A stretch of DNA of 30,359 nucleotides from a virus. Positions 1 to 6,209 of this stretch are shown one piece after another. The stretch spans positions 1 to 30,359 of the IMG/VR virus record IMGVR_UViG_3300049830_000090, one strand, 5' to 3'. Each line of letters opens with the position of its first letter. Position 1 is the first letter of the stretch. The position numbers were made by a program, and so were the translations under genes. A model generated the notes under the pieces. That model did no database searches. It was not told where the DNA came from and was given only the letters and a program-made list of their open reading frames with translations.

Positions 1-224
1 TCTTTTGCTTGCCAAGACCACAAGCGGCGCGAGTCGGTCAGGATGACGTTTTCTCCGTCAACTGCTTTGACAGTTCCAGCATGCACCCCCGCCGAATAAC
101 AACGGGCGATAACGTATTGCCCAATCAGCGGGACACCAATGTTTTGCGCTGGCGCTGCTTGTGCGGTTGAAAACAAAGCAGCCAGTTCGCGGGCTTGCTT
201 GATGGTCAGGTCTTCGAGGTTCAT
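1..224 (-). CDS. DUF6948-like phage protein (3' end outside window)
   Basis: Partial gene read leftward off the window edge; 74 complete codons are visible. The start ATG at 224 follows an AGGAAG ribosome site. The protein begins MNLEDLTIKQARELAALF (a short helical head), followed by a small beta-rich part with 'GQYVIARCYSAGVHAGTV', 'GENVILTDSRRLWSW'. This pattern (YVIVRtYSAGVhaGtl...vvLtdaRRLW.W) is what I know as the DUF6948 family of small phage proteins of unknown function. It lies downstream of the 271-813 gene with 46 bp between, so both are probably made from the promoter at 844-873. The family assignment is from memory of the pattern; no function is known. Confidence 0.75.
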   Translation of the reverse strand, partial: MNLEDLTIKQARELAALFSTAQAAPAQNIGVPLIGQYVIARCYSAGVHAGTVKAVDGENVILTDSRRLWSWQAK

Positions 225-245
225 GGTCTTCCTTTGGGTTGAGAT

Positions 246-261
246 GCCCGGTTTGCCGGGC
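246..261. other. Short GC hairpin between two leftward genes
   Basis: GCCCGG and CCGGGC form a perfect 6-bp stem around the loop TTTG, in the gap between the stop of the 271-813 gene and the start of the DUF6948-like gene. Neither strand has a T-run after it, so it is more likely an mRNA processing or stability hairpin than a terminator. Confidence 0.35.
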
Positions 262-270
262 GGTGGGTGG

Positions 271-813
271 TTAGTCGTTGCTGCCAGTTGCTTTGGTGAT
301 GGCGGCGCGATTGGCCTTTACCAGCGCAACAACGGCGGCATGGTTGTTCGGGTCTTGCCACCTGACTGCGCTCTCAATCACCAACATCAAGCGATCAAGC
401 TCTAAGGCAACCGCGTGGTGATCAGGCGCAGCGGCGATTAGGCGGGCGTTGGCTTCCATTTGCGCCTCATCAGCCTGCTGCGACTCTTCGGTCGCGTGGT
501 TGATGTCTAGGCGGCAAACGCCGTGGTCGAATCCAGGGGCAATGATTGATGTGTCAGACCATGAGTGGCTCAGGACCGTCCAAGGCCCCGGCGTGTGTTT
601 TGCGGTCATGTCGTTCTCCTTGTGGGCGCGGCTTTGCATGTGCAGGGCGTATGCGCGGATTGCGCTGCCCTTTTTGCTGGCTGCGTGCAAAGTTGCCCAG
701 TGGTAGACCGTGTTCTTGTACAAAGCGACGCGCAGCAGGCTGTTTCGCTTCCAGTTGCGGCTGATGATTTCGTTGTCGGTTTGGCCATTAAAGGTGATTG
801 TTGCGGCATTCAT
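271..813 (-). CDS. 'HTPGPW' phage protein with N-terminal extension (possible fusion)
   Basis: 180-aa reading frame starting MNAATITFNGQ at 813, behind AACGGAGAACGAC, and 31 bp downstream of the extended -10 promoter. The C-terminal two thirds starts again with MTAKHTPGPWTV at 609 behind its own AAGGAGAACGAC. 'HTPGPW...' followed by 'ANARLIAAAPD' is a very common small phage protein of unknown function, usually about 100 aa. The first 68 residues (asparagine- and arginine-rich, 'ALYKNTVYHWATLHAASKKGSAIRAYA') look like a separate small phage protein that has lost its stop codon. The gene therefore probably makes a 180-aa fusion and, from the internal start, a 112-aa protein. Function unknown. 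Confidence 0.7.
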   Translation of the reverse strand: MNAATITFNGQTDNEIISRNWKRNSLLRVALYKNTVYHWATLHAASKKGSAIRAYALHMQSRAHKENDMTAKHTPGPWTVLSHSWSDTSIIAPGFDHGVCRLDINHATEESQQADEAQMEANARLIAAAPDHHAVALELDRLMLVIESAVRWQDPNNHAAVVALVKANRAAITKATGSND

Positions 814-843
814 GTCGTTCTCCGTTGCGTTGTCGATGAATGC

Positions 844-873
844 AATGTAGCACAGTCTTTTTAGCATCGTCAA
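844..873 (-). promoter_or_regulatory. Sigma70-type extended -10 promoter for leftward genes
   Basis: On the - strand: -35 TTGACG (868-873), 18-bp spacer, -10 TACATT (844-849) preceded by TGC, giving an extended -10 TGCTACATT. It sits 31 bp before the ATG at 813. It is the best promoter match in the control region. Confidence 0.7.
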
Positions 874-885
874 CATCTTTTTTGC

Positions 886-917
886 ATAGGATCGCATGCC
901 GACGGATAGGATTGCAT
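886..917. repeat. Direct repeat pair ATAGGATYGCAT (operator candidate)
   Basis: ATAGGATCGCAT (886-897) and ATAGGATTGCAT (906-917) are 11/12 identical and spaced 20 bp start to start, which is two turns of the helix, just upstream of the -35 box of the leftward promoter. This is the geometry of a pair of activator or repressor sites. The binding protein is unknown; the HTH protein at 3888 is a candidate by inference only. Confidence 0.5.
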
Positions 918-941
918 AACCTATCACTTTAAGAATCGGCG

Positions 942-962
942 CTAAGTTGTTGATTTATAAGG
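942..962 (+). repeat. Direct repeat, copy 1 (iteron-like)
   Basis: Begins CTAAGT, then TTGATTT, ends TAAGG. 18 of 21 bases match the copy at 1124-1144. Confidence 0.55.
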
Positions 963-988
963 CTAAGGGGTAAGAGATCGTCAAATAT

Positions 989-998
989 AGAGATCTCT
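989..998. promoter_or_regulatory. Palindrome AGAGATCTCT
   Basis: Perfect 10-bp palindrome; its GAGATCTC core recurs in TGAGATCTCA at 1105-1114. It lies inside the larger inverted repeat 971-1000. Possible binding sites for a dimeric regulator. Confidence 0.4.
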
Positions 999-1104
999 TA
1001 GAGATTATAGGAGTACCTCTGTGCAGGGATGGGTAGTGTCTGAGGCTGTGGATTTTTGAATTTGTATGAGTGGATGTTCCCAATGTGGACTCATGTATCC
1101 CATG

Positions 1105-1114
1105 TGAGATCTCA
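1105..1114. promoter_or_regulatory. Palindrome TGAGATCTCA
   Basis: Perfect 10-bp palindrome sharing the GAGATCTC core with 989-998, 116 bp away. Confidence 0.4.
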
Positions 1115-1123
1115 ACTAAGTTA

Positions 1124-1144
1124 CTAAGTCATTGATTTGTAAGG
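1124..1144 (+). repeat. Direct repeat, copy 2 (iteron-like)
   Basis: 18 of 21 bases match 942-962. An extra CTAAGT half-copy lies directly before it at 1116-1121. Confidence 0.55.
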
Positions 1145-1187
1145 GTTTTTTCAAAACGCACGATGCTAACTTAACGAAAAACCCGTT

Positions 1188-1211
1188 TATAGTTTTTTCT
1201 GATATGCTTTT
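1188..1211 (+). promoter_or_regulatory. Rightward promoter with extended -10
   Basis: TGATATGCT (1200-1208) fits an extended -10 (TGnTATnnT). The stretch from ATAG through the T-run to TGATAT..TTT is nearly the same as that before the gene at 11013, and both lead into AACAACGGAG just before the start codon. No good -35 is present, as is usual for extended -10 promoters. It would drive the replication operon from 1236. Confidence 0.5.
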
Positions 1212-1235
1212 ACATACCTAACAACGGAGATTGAC

Positions 1236-1460
1236 ATGACAAAGTTTACATTCAGGTCTGAGCCCATACCCCAAAAGCTCAAAGCGGCAGAGCGATACGG
1301 GTTTGGGCGGTTAGCCGTTGGAGAGACGGTTGAGATCCGCCTTGATGACGAGAATCCCGCCAAAGTGCGCGGGCACATTGGGGCGCATGGGCAGTACTAC
1401 CGCAAGCAGTTCCGCACGCGCACAATTCGCGGCTCCTTGTTCGTTACCCGCATTGCCTGA
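1236..1460 (+). CDS. Small basic phage protein, first gene of replication operon
   Basis: 74 aa, start ATG preceded by GGAG at a 6-base spacing. Small, rich in arginine, with the C-terminal pattern 'YYRKQFRTRTIRGSLFVTRIA' that I associate with small phage proteins of unknown function placed before replication genes. No catalytic motif. It is followed after 5 bp by the primase gene, so both are on one transcript. A DNA-binding role is possible from the charge but not shown. Confidence 0.7.
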   Translation: MTKFTFRSEPIPQKLKAAERYGFGRLAVGETVEIRLDDENPAKVRGHIGAHGQYYRKQFRTRTIRGSLFVTRIA

Positions 1461-1465
1461 CACCC

Positions 1466-3826
1466 ATGCAAACCACCTACAAAAACGCTTTAGAAGCGGG
1501 CTGGATCGTTTTCCCGCTGCACCCCATCATCAAACACCCCCAGCAAGGCCTCTCCTGCGGCTGTGGTGACGCCAAATGCGCGGCGATAGGGAAACACCCA
1601 CGCGCAAGCAATTGGCAGCACACAGGCGTTTTTGACGAACAGCAGATTGCCTACCTTGAAGACGAGGCCGGGCAGTTCTTTGGAAACCAGCTTTTGCGCC
1701 ACCACGGGGTGCTGTTGCCCGCGTCCAGCCTGCTGGTGGTGGACGTGGACGGCAGAAACGCCGGCTGGAAAAGCGCCGAGAAACTGGCCAACATCCGCGC
1801 ACAGGCGGGCTACATCGTCAAAACCGGCAGTGGCGACGGGGAGCACTGGTATTTCCACATTCCGCAGGAGTGGCGCGGCAAGTCGCTCATGACAAGCGTT
1901 AAAGACTATCCCGGCATTGATTTCAAGAGCACGGGGTTCGTGGTGGGCGCTGGATGTGACCATTTCAGCGGCAGACGTTACGAGGCGATCCACGGGGCAC
2001 CTGATGAGGTGGACGACGCCCCAGCGGAGCTTTTGGAAATGCTGCACCGCGCAGAGCGCACGCGGTTTGTCATGGATGGCGCGACGATTGACTACAGCCA
2101 GGCGGATCTGGCCGGTATCGTCATGGGCATTCGCAACGTAGGGCGCGACTATGAGCGGTGGATTCGTGTGGGGATGGGCATCCACCATGCCACAGGGGGC
2201 ACCGACGAGGGCTACAACTTGTGGCTCCAGTGGTCGTCGCAGTGCCAGGCGCACGACGACACCCACATGCCGCAAAAGTGGCATTCGTTTGGCAAATCGG
2301 CCAGTGAGGTCACGGTTGGCACGTTGATAGAATGGGCCAAAGCCGATGGCTGGACGCCCAGCGTGACGTTTGTGGATCAAACAGACTGGGGCGTCATCGA
2401 AGAGCCAGCGCCGCAGCCTGTGCGGGGCGTAGACCTGTTGCGCCCCCCTGGGCTTGTGGGCGAGGTTTGCGCGTGGATCAATGCACGATGCGCCATGCCC
2501 CGTGAAAACCTGGCGGTCGCAGCCGCCCTGCAAATCGTCAGCAACGCAGCGGGGCTGCATTATCTGGTGGCTGGGCGTAATACAAGCCTTAACCTGATCA
2601 CGTTTGCGATTGCTGCCAGTCGGACAGGTAAGGGCGCGGTCAAGCGGTGCATCAACGATGTCAACCGAGCCCTCGGCCTGGCGCGTGCAGAGCATGGGAA
2701 ATTCAAGTCCTCTCAGGAGTTGGTACGCAACGCCATCCACCACCAGGCGGTGATCTACACCTACGACGAGTTTGGCAAGCAGTTGGAAAAACTGGCGGCG
2801 GCAGGCAAGGGCAAAACGCCTTACCTTGAGGACTTGATGGCCGAGTTGATCGCCATGTATTCCGAGGCCACGGGTGTGCACCAGGTCAGCGGCGACGTCA
2901 AGCGCGAACTGATGGAAGAAGCCGATAAGGAAATCGCCAAGGCGGTCAAGGCGGCAGAGCTTGGCGACAAGGAGTCACCTCAAGACTACGCGCGCGAGTT
3001 TCCGGACTCCGAGCTGGCCAAGGCTCTGGCCAAGCGCGCAGGCGTGGAAAACGGGATTGTTGAGCCGTGGCTGTCGTTTTTCGGGCTGTCCGAACCCGGC
3101 TCGTTTGACGCGGCCATCCATGCTGACCCATGGCTGCTGACAGGCGGCTTGCTGGGCCGTGCGCTGATTTTCACGGAATCTGAAGACGTGCCAGAGGAAA
3201 AACCAGACAGCCAAGTTTTTGGCGGCCCACTGCCTGAACACGTCATGATGCGCCTGTTGTCGCTGCGCACAGGCGGGACAGCCAGCATTGGCAAGGACGA
3301 GCGGATTCAGCGCGGGGGCGAGTGGCAATACATCCGCTACGACAAAGGCGGCGAGGCCATGTTGCAAAACGTCCGGCAATACTGGCGCGAGGTGGCGCTG
3401 ACCGAACGCGATACGGGAAGTGGCTTGGCCAGTCAGGCGCTGGGGGCCACCGAATTGGTGATTAAGGTCGCGGGCATCCTGGCAGCGGGGACAGGGTGTA
3501 TCACACAGCAAGAAATGGCCTGGGCTCACGAGTTGGTTAAGAAGGTCACGCACGCAAAGATCGCCAAAGCAAAGGCGGATGAGAAAATCGAGTCCAGCGA
3601 CAGCGAAGAACGCGGCGACGGGCTGCTGTCTTCGATCATGGCGGCGATTGACAACGCGGGCGAGATTACGCCTGGGGTGCTGCGCCAAAAGATCCGTGGG
3701 GGCCGCAAGATGGGGCCTAAACCCATCCAATTGGCATTGGATCACCTGGTCAACGCGGGCAAACTGGTTGTGCAGGTGCGCACAAGCTCCAAAGGCAGGG
3801 CGTTTTCTTACTACAGCAAAAAATAG
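1466..3826 (+). CDS. Bifunctional primase-polymerase / DUF3987 helicase
   Basis: 786-aa replication initiator. Residues about 1-195 are a Prim-Pol (archaeo-eukaryotic primase) domain. It has a Cys cluster (C31, C33, C38) before GKHPR, the metal-binding pair D93/D95 in 'VVDVDG', and 'GSGDGEHWYF' with H127. Residues about 210-290 match the primase C-terminal helical domain PriCT_2 ('GIRNVGRDYERWIRVGMGIHHATGG'). From about 330 on it is a DUF3987/D5-like ATPase with Walker A 'SRTGKGAV' (385-392) and Walker B 'VIYTYDEFGK' (D434, E435). The expected role is priming and unwinding at the phage origin. No strong ribosome site precedes the ATG, which starts 5 bp after the previous stop, suggesting translational coupling. 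It sits directly beside the repeat-rich control region. Confidence 0.9.
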   Translation: MQTTYKNALEAGWIVFPLHPIIKHPQQGLSCGCGDAKCAAIGKHPRASNWQHTGVFDEQQIAYLEDEAGQFFGNQLLRHHGVLLPASSLLVVDVDGRNAGWKSAEKLANIRAQAGYIVKTGSGDGEHWYFHIPQEWRGKSLMTSVKDYPGIDFKSTGFVVGAGCDHFSGRRYEAIHGAPDEVDDAPAELLEMLHRAERTRFVMDGATIDYSQADLAGIVMGIRNVGRDYERWIRVGMGIHHATGGTDEGYNLWLQWSSQCQAHDDTHMPQKWHSFGKSASEVTVGTLIEWAKADGWTPSVTFVDQTDWGVIEEPAPQPVRGVDLLRPPGLVGEVCAWINARCAMPRENLAVAAALQIVSNAAGLHYLVAGRNTSLNLITFAIAASRTGKGAVKRCINDVNRALGLARAEHGKFKSSQELVRNAIHHQAVIYTYDEFGKQLEKLAAAGKGKTPYLEDLMAELIAMYSEATGVHQVSGDVKRELMEEADKEIAKAVKAAELGDKESPQDYAREFPDSELAKALAKRAGVENGIVEPWLSFFGLSEPGSFDAAIHADPWLLTGGLLGRALIFTESEDVPEEKPDSQVFGGPLPEHVMMRLLSLRTGGTASIGKDERIQRGGEWQYIRYDKGGEAMLQNVRQYWREVALTERDTGSGLASQALGATELVIKVAGILAAGTGCITQQEMAWAHELVKKVTHAKIAKAKADEKIESSDSEERGDGLLSSIMAAIDNAGEITPGVLRQKIRGGRKMGPKPIQLALDHLVNAGKLVVQVRTSSKGRAFSYYSKK

Positions 3827-3827
3827 T

Positions 3828-3857
3828 TTGTTCGGTGCAGTTGCTTTGTGTTAACAT
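3828..3857 (+). promoter_or_regulatory. Promoter before HTH/sak4/ssb genes
   Basis: -35 TTGTTC (3828-3833), 18-bp spacer, -10 TAACAT (3852-3857). It starts just after the primase stop codon. The match to consensus is moderate; the operator-like inverted repeat that brackets it adds support. Confidence 0.4.
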
Positions 3858-3867
3858 TACTGCACCG
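3833..3867. promoter_or_regulatory. Inverted repeat CGGTGCAGT / ACTGCACCG (operator candidate)
   Basis: Perfect 9-bp arms at 3833-3841 and 3859-3867 with 17 bp between them. The arms flank the -10 box, so a dimer bound here would block the polymerase. The next gene encodes an HTH protein, which suggests autoregulation. As RNA it could also form a long-loop hairpin; no T-run follows, so a terminator is unlikely. Confidence 0.5.
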
Positions 3868-3887
3868 CAACTTATTGGGAAACCACA

Positions 3888-4091
3888 ATGATGGATGAAC
3901 TGTTGGCCGAAGTGCGAAAGCACGACCGTGCCGAAGTGTCTTACAAGACAGGTGTTTCGCTGAGCACGCTCAACACGTTGCTCAGTGGCGCAAACAGCAA
4001 CCCCAAAATCAGCACGCTCAACAAGCTGCAAAAGTTTTTGGAAGACAAAGCTAAGGAGCAAAGCAATGTCACTACTGGCAAGGGCAACTAA
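3888..4091 (+). CDS. Small helix-turn-helix DNA-binding protein
   Basis: 67 aa. Residues about 14-52 ('AEVSYKTGVSLSTLNTLLSGANSNPKISTLNKLQKFL', seen in pieces) read as a short XRE-like helix-turn-helix with the usual final helix that follows 'P-x-ISTLNKL'. A GGGAAA ribosome site precedes the ATG; the second ATG at 3891 is an alternative start. It overlaps the next gene by 26 bp. It is probably a transcription regulator acting on the inverted repeat at 3833-3867 upstream. It is much smaller than a CI-type repressor and has no cleavage or dimerisation domain, so it could equally be a Cro-like switch protein. Confidence 0.7.
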   Translation: MMDELLAEVRKHDRAEVSYKTGVSLSTLNTLLSGANSNPKISTLNKLQKFLEDKAKEQSNVTTGKGN

Positions 4092-4896
4092 GCCCGTCAC
4101 CAAGCCGCCGATGATTACCATTGTTGGCACGCCCGGCACGGGTAAAACCACGCTGGGGGCACTGTTCCCTGGTGCGCTGATGCTGCAAGCAGAAGACGGG
4201 CAGGCGGTGTTTGAAAATTGGGACGAAGAAGCAAAGCCCACGGTTTTGCCAAGGCTGCCCAAGGCAACTAAAGACCGCAGCACACGCGAAATTCTTATGT
4301 CAACGATGGAAGAGTTGATTAGTGCTGACCATGGGTTTAAAACCCTCGTGGTGGACAGCGTGACCAGCCTTGACATGTTGTTTGGGCATGAGATTGCTTT
4401 GCGTGACAACGTGGGCACAGTGGCCGATGCGTCAGGCGGGTTCCACAAGGGGTTTGCCGAGGTGGCCCAGTGGCATGCCGAGTTTGTCTACAAATGCGAG
4501 CAGTTGCGCGCAGTTAAGAAAATGGGCATTGTGTTTTTGGCCCATGCTGGGATCAAGAAGATCCGCAACCGCCCAGATGCCGCAGCGGATTACTCGGTTT
4601 TCTCGCTGGACATGGACAACCAGGCTTTGAGCGTTTACACCAGTCAGTGTGACGCGGTGCTGTACCTGCGGAAAGAAGAGTTTGTGCAAGGCGCAGAAAC
4701 CAATCGCAAAGGCCAGACGACACGTTACGGACGCCTGATGCAAACCGGTGGTCGCAAGCTCGTGACCACAGGCGATGGCAACGTGGGCTTTATCAACGCA
4801 AAAAATCGCTATGACATGCCCGCAGAACTGGACGTGCCACACGGCGAAAACCCCATCATCCCCTACATCAAGTTTTACACACAGAAGGAGCAATAA
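4066..4896 (+). CDS. Sak4-like RecA-fold ATPase (single-strand annealing recombinase)
   Basis: 276 aa from the ATG at 4066, chosen because AAGGAGCAAAGC precedes it; the frame is open further upstream but lacks a ribosome site there. Walker A 'GTPGTGKTT' at 21-29 and Walker B 'TLVVDSVTSLD' at about 93-103; later 'VFLAHAGIKK' resembles the sensor strand. This is the AAA_24 / Sak4 type of phage nucleotide-binding protein, a shortened RecA core. Known Sak4 proteins act in phage recombination with an SSB, and here an SSB-like gene starts at the next base after the stop. The exonuclease, helicase and nuclease genes downstream fit the same pathway. Confidence 0.85.
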   Translation: MSLLARATKPVTKPPMITIVGTPGTGKTTLGALFPGALMLQAEDGQAVFENWDEEAKPTVLPRLPKATKDRSTREILMSTMEELISADHGFKTLVVDSVTSLDMLFGHEIALRDNVGTVADASGGFHKGFAEVAQWHAEFVYKCEQLRAVKKMGIVFLAHAGIKKIRNRPDAAADYSVFSLDMDNQALSVYTSQCDAVLYLRKEEFVQGAETNRKGQTTRYGRLMQTGGRKLVTTGDGNVGFINAKNRYDMPAELDVPHGENPIIPYIKFYTQKEQ

Positions 4897-5418
4897 ATGA
4901 GTTTTTGGCAAACAAGCACCGGCGAGGCCGTGCAACAAGTTGGCTCGTTTGAGTCTGGCGGCGGCGCTTTGCAGCCTATTCCTGATGGCACTGCCGTGCT
5001 GGCCAGCGCCGAAGAAGCAAGCTGGAAGGAGTACCAAGGCGATCGTTATATCAACATCAAGTGGCGCATTGCCAAGCCGCAAGAATACGGAAACCGCGTG
5101 ATTTTCCAGAAGGTGCGCGTGGCCGATGCTGACAGCCAAAAGGCTGACCGTGCAAAACAAATGCTGGCGGCGATTTCCACCAATGCGGGCGGGGCGTTGT
5201 TTGCTGCCATGCAAAAAAGCAAGGAGCACGAGCCCAGCGACCAGAGCCTGTCAACCTTGTGCAATCGCCCGATGGTGCTCAAGCTTGGCGTGTGGGACAT
5301 GAACGGCAAGACCGGCAACCATGTCAATGCTGTGTCGCCCGCCAAGGCGCAAGCGGCTGCGCCTACGCCCAAGCCTGCGCCACAAATGCCGGTCGAAGAC
5401 GGAGACATCCCGTTCTAA
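4897..5418 (+). CDS. Single-stranded DNA-binding protein (DUF669-like)
   Basis: 173 aa. AAGGAG lies 6 bases before the ATG. The N-terminal 120 residues look like a beta-rich OB-type fold ('WKEYQGDRYINIKWRIAKP', 'NRVIFQKVRV'). A proline/alanine-rich linker is followed by an acidic tip ending 'EDGDIPF', the hallmark C-terminus of SSB proteins that recruits partner proteins. The pattern matches the DUF669-type phage SSB group. It directly follows the Sak4-like gene, a known pairing. Its stop codon TAA falls inside the 8-bp target duplication of the adjacent mobile element, so the insertion left the protein intact. Confidence 0.85.
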   Translation: MSFWQTSTGEAVQQVGSFESGGGALQPIPDGTAVLASAEEASWKEYQGDRYINIKWRIAKPQEYGNRVIFQKVRVADADSQKADRAKQMLAAISTNAGGALFAAMQKSKEHEPSDQSLSTLCNRPMVLKLGVWDMNGKTGNHVNAVSPAKAQAAAPTPKPAPQMPVEDGDIPF

Positions 5419-5422
5419 AAAG
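5415..5422 (+). repeat. Target site duplication, left copy (CTAAAAAG)
   Basis: Eight bases identical to 6800-6807, directly outside the left terminal repeat. Eight is the usual duplication length for ISL3-family transposons. It contains the SSB stop codon. Confidence 0.85.
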
Positions 5423-5446
5423 GGGTAATCGGAATAACGTGTGGAA
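5423..5446 (+). repeat. Left terminal inverted repeat of the ISL3-like element
   Basis: Starts GGGTAATCGG and ends CGTGTGGAA; 19 of 24 bases match the reverse complement of 6776-6799, with the inner nine bases identical. Confidence 0.8.
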
Positions 5447-5498
5447 TGCATGATGTTGAAGCATAATACTCAAACGGATTATCGTGTTGAAAGAATTT

Positions 5499-6185
5499 AT
5501 GAAGAAACACAAGGTTTTGTCCATTTGCACGGGTATGGGGCTCCTGGACCGGGCGTTCATGGACGCCGGGTTCGAAGTAGTGCCGGGGTGCGAAATCGAC
5601 CCTCAGAAGCGGGCGATGTACCGGGAGCTGTGTGGCGGCGAGCCCCTGGTCCACGACCTGGCGGATTTGCCCGCAGCGGTTGCTGGCCAGCGCTTCGACG
5701 GTGTGATTGGCGGTCCGTCGTGCCAATCGCACAGCAAGCTGAAAGCCATTCGAGACCCGAAGTTCCCGGACCTGACGCCCCTGGTGGACGGGCTTCTGGC
5801 CTCTGTGGAATGGACGTGGTTCAACTTCGAGAACGTCGTGCCTATCGACCTGGCCGAGGCTCATACAGCCACCAAGTGCAATGCCATGCACTTCTATCAG
5901 CCGCACCAGTCGCGTGTCCGCTGGTTCACGCATTCGCCGGATATTCAGCCCCCCAGACCTATCTACTCGGGGAATGTGGACGACCTGATGGCCTACAGCA
6001 TCGTGGCTGGTCGAATCTACGGCCCAAAGCGTGGCGCTCGCCTCCAAGGCTACCCGGACGCCTCCAAGCTGCCGTTCCCCTGCATACAGCTTCAGCACGG
6101 CTTGGCGGACGCAGTGCCGTATCCGTTGGCCTTGGCTTGGGCGCGGGCCATTCTGGAGCAACAGGAGGTTGCAGAGGCCGCTTGA
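5499..6185 (+). CDS. DNA cytosine-5 methyltransferase
   Basis: 228 aa from the ATG at 5499; a GTG at 5484 is an alternative start five codons earlier. Neither has a strong ribosome site, and MKKHKVLSICTGMG fits the family start. Motif I 'VLSICTGMGLLDRAF' binds S-adenosylmethionine. Motif IV is 'GGPSCQS' with the catalytic Cys at 75 (PSC instead of the usual PPC). Motif VI is 'FENV' at 110-113. Motif VIII resembles 'QSRVRWF', and 'GYPD' and 'HGLADAVPYPLALAWARAI' match motifs IX-X. It is shorter than typical bacterial enzymes (300-400 aa), leaving little target-recognition domain. It would methylate cytosine in phage or host DNA, plausibly against restriction. It is cargo of the ISL3-like element. 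Confidence 0.85.
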   Translation: MKKHKVLSICTGMGLLDRAFMDAGFEVVPGCEIDPQKRAMYRELCGGEPLVHDLADLPAAVAGQRFDGVIGGPSCQSHSKLKAIRDPKFPDLTPLVDGLLASVEWTWFNFENVVPIDLAEAHTATKCNAMHFYQPHQSRVRWFTHSPDIQPPRPIYSGNVDDLMAYSIVAGRIYGPKRGARLQGYPDASKLPFPCIQLQHGLADAVPYPLALAWARAILEQQEVAEAA

Positions 6186-6189
6186 CCAT

Positions 6190-6207
6190 TTCCACACGAC
6201 AATCCGG
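6190..6207 (+). repeat. Internal third copy of the terminal-repeat core
   Basis: TTCCACACG, five variable bases, then CCGG: the same layout as the right terminal repeat (6776-6793) and as the reverse complement of the left one. It lies between the methyltransferase stop and the transposase-like start at 6210, so a protein that binds the ends would also bind here. Confidence 0.65.
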
Positions 6208-6209
6208 GG

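Larger units (their letters stand above)
814..1235. other. Non-coding control region, candidate replication origin
   Basis: 422 bp without a convincing gene, between divergent early units and directly in front of the primase/helicase operon. It is visibly more AT-rich than the genes. It holds the leftward promoter (844-873), the ATAGGATYGCAT pair, a long direct repeat (942-962 and 1124-1144, 18/21 identical), an inverted repeat TAAGAGAT/ATCTCTTA (971-978 and 993-1000), two palindromes with core GAGATCTC (989-998 and 1105-1114), a further inverted repeat GGGTTTTT/AAAAACCC (1143-1150 and 1177-1184) and the rightward promoter. Repeats beside a replication initiator gene suggest an origin or a master switch; this is inference. 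Confidence 0.5.

Noticed and set aside
1143-1184. Inverted repeat GGGTTTTT/AAAAACCC as a terminator
   Set aside because: The 26-base loop and A/T-only inner stem make a stable hairpin unlikely; kept only as part of the control region.
1854-1870. TTTCCACATTCCG as a fourth copy of the transposon end motif
   Set aside because: Spacing differs and it lies inside the conserved Prim-Pol coding sequence, so it is probably chance.
1490-2881. 463-aa open frame antisense to the primase gene
   Set aside because: Shadow of the Prim-Pol gene; no ribosome site and no recognisable domain.
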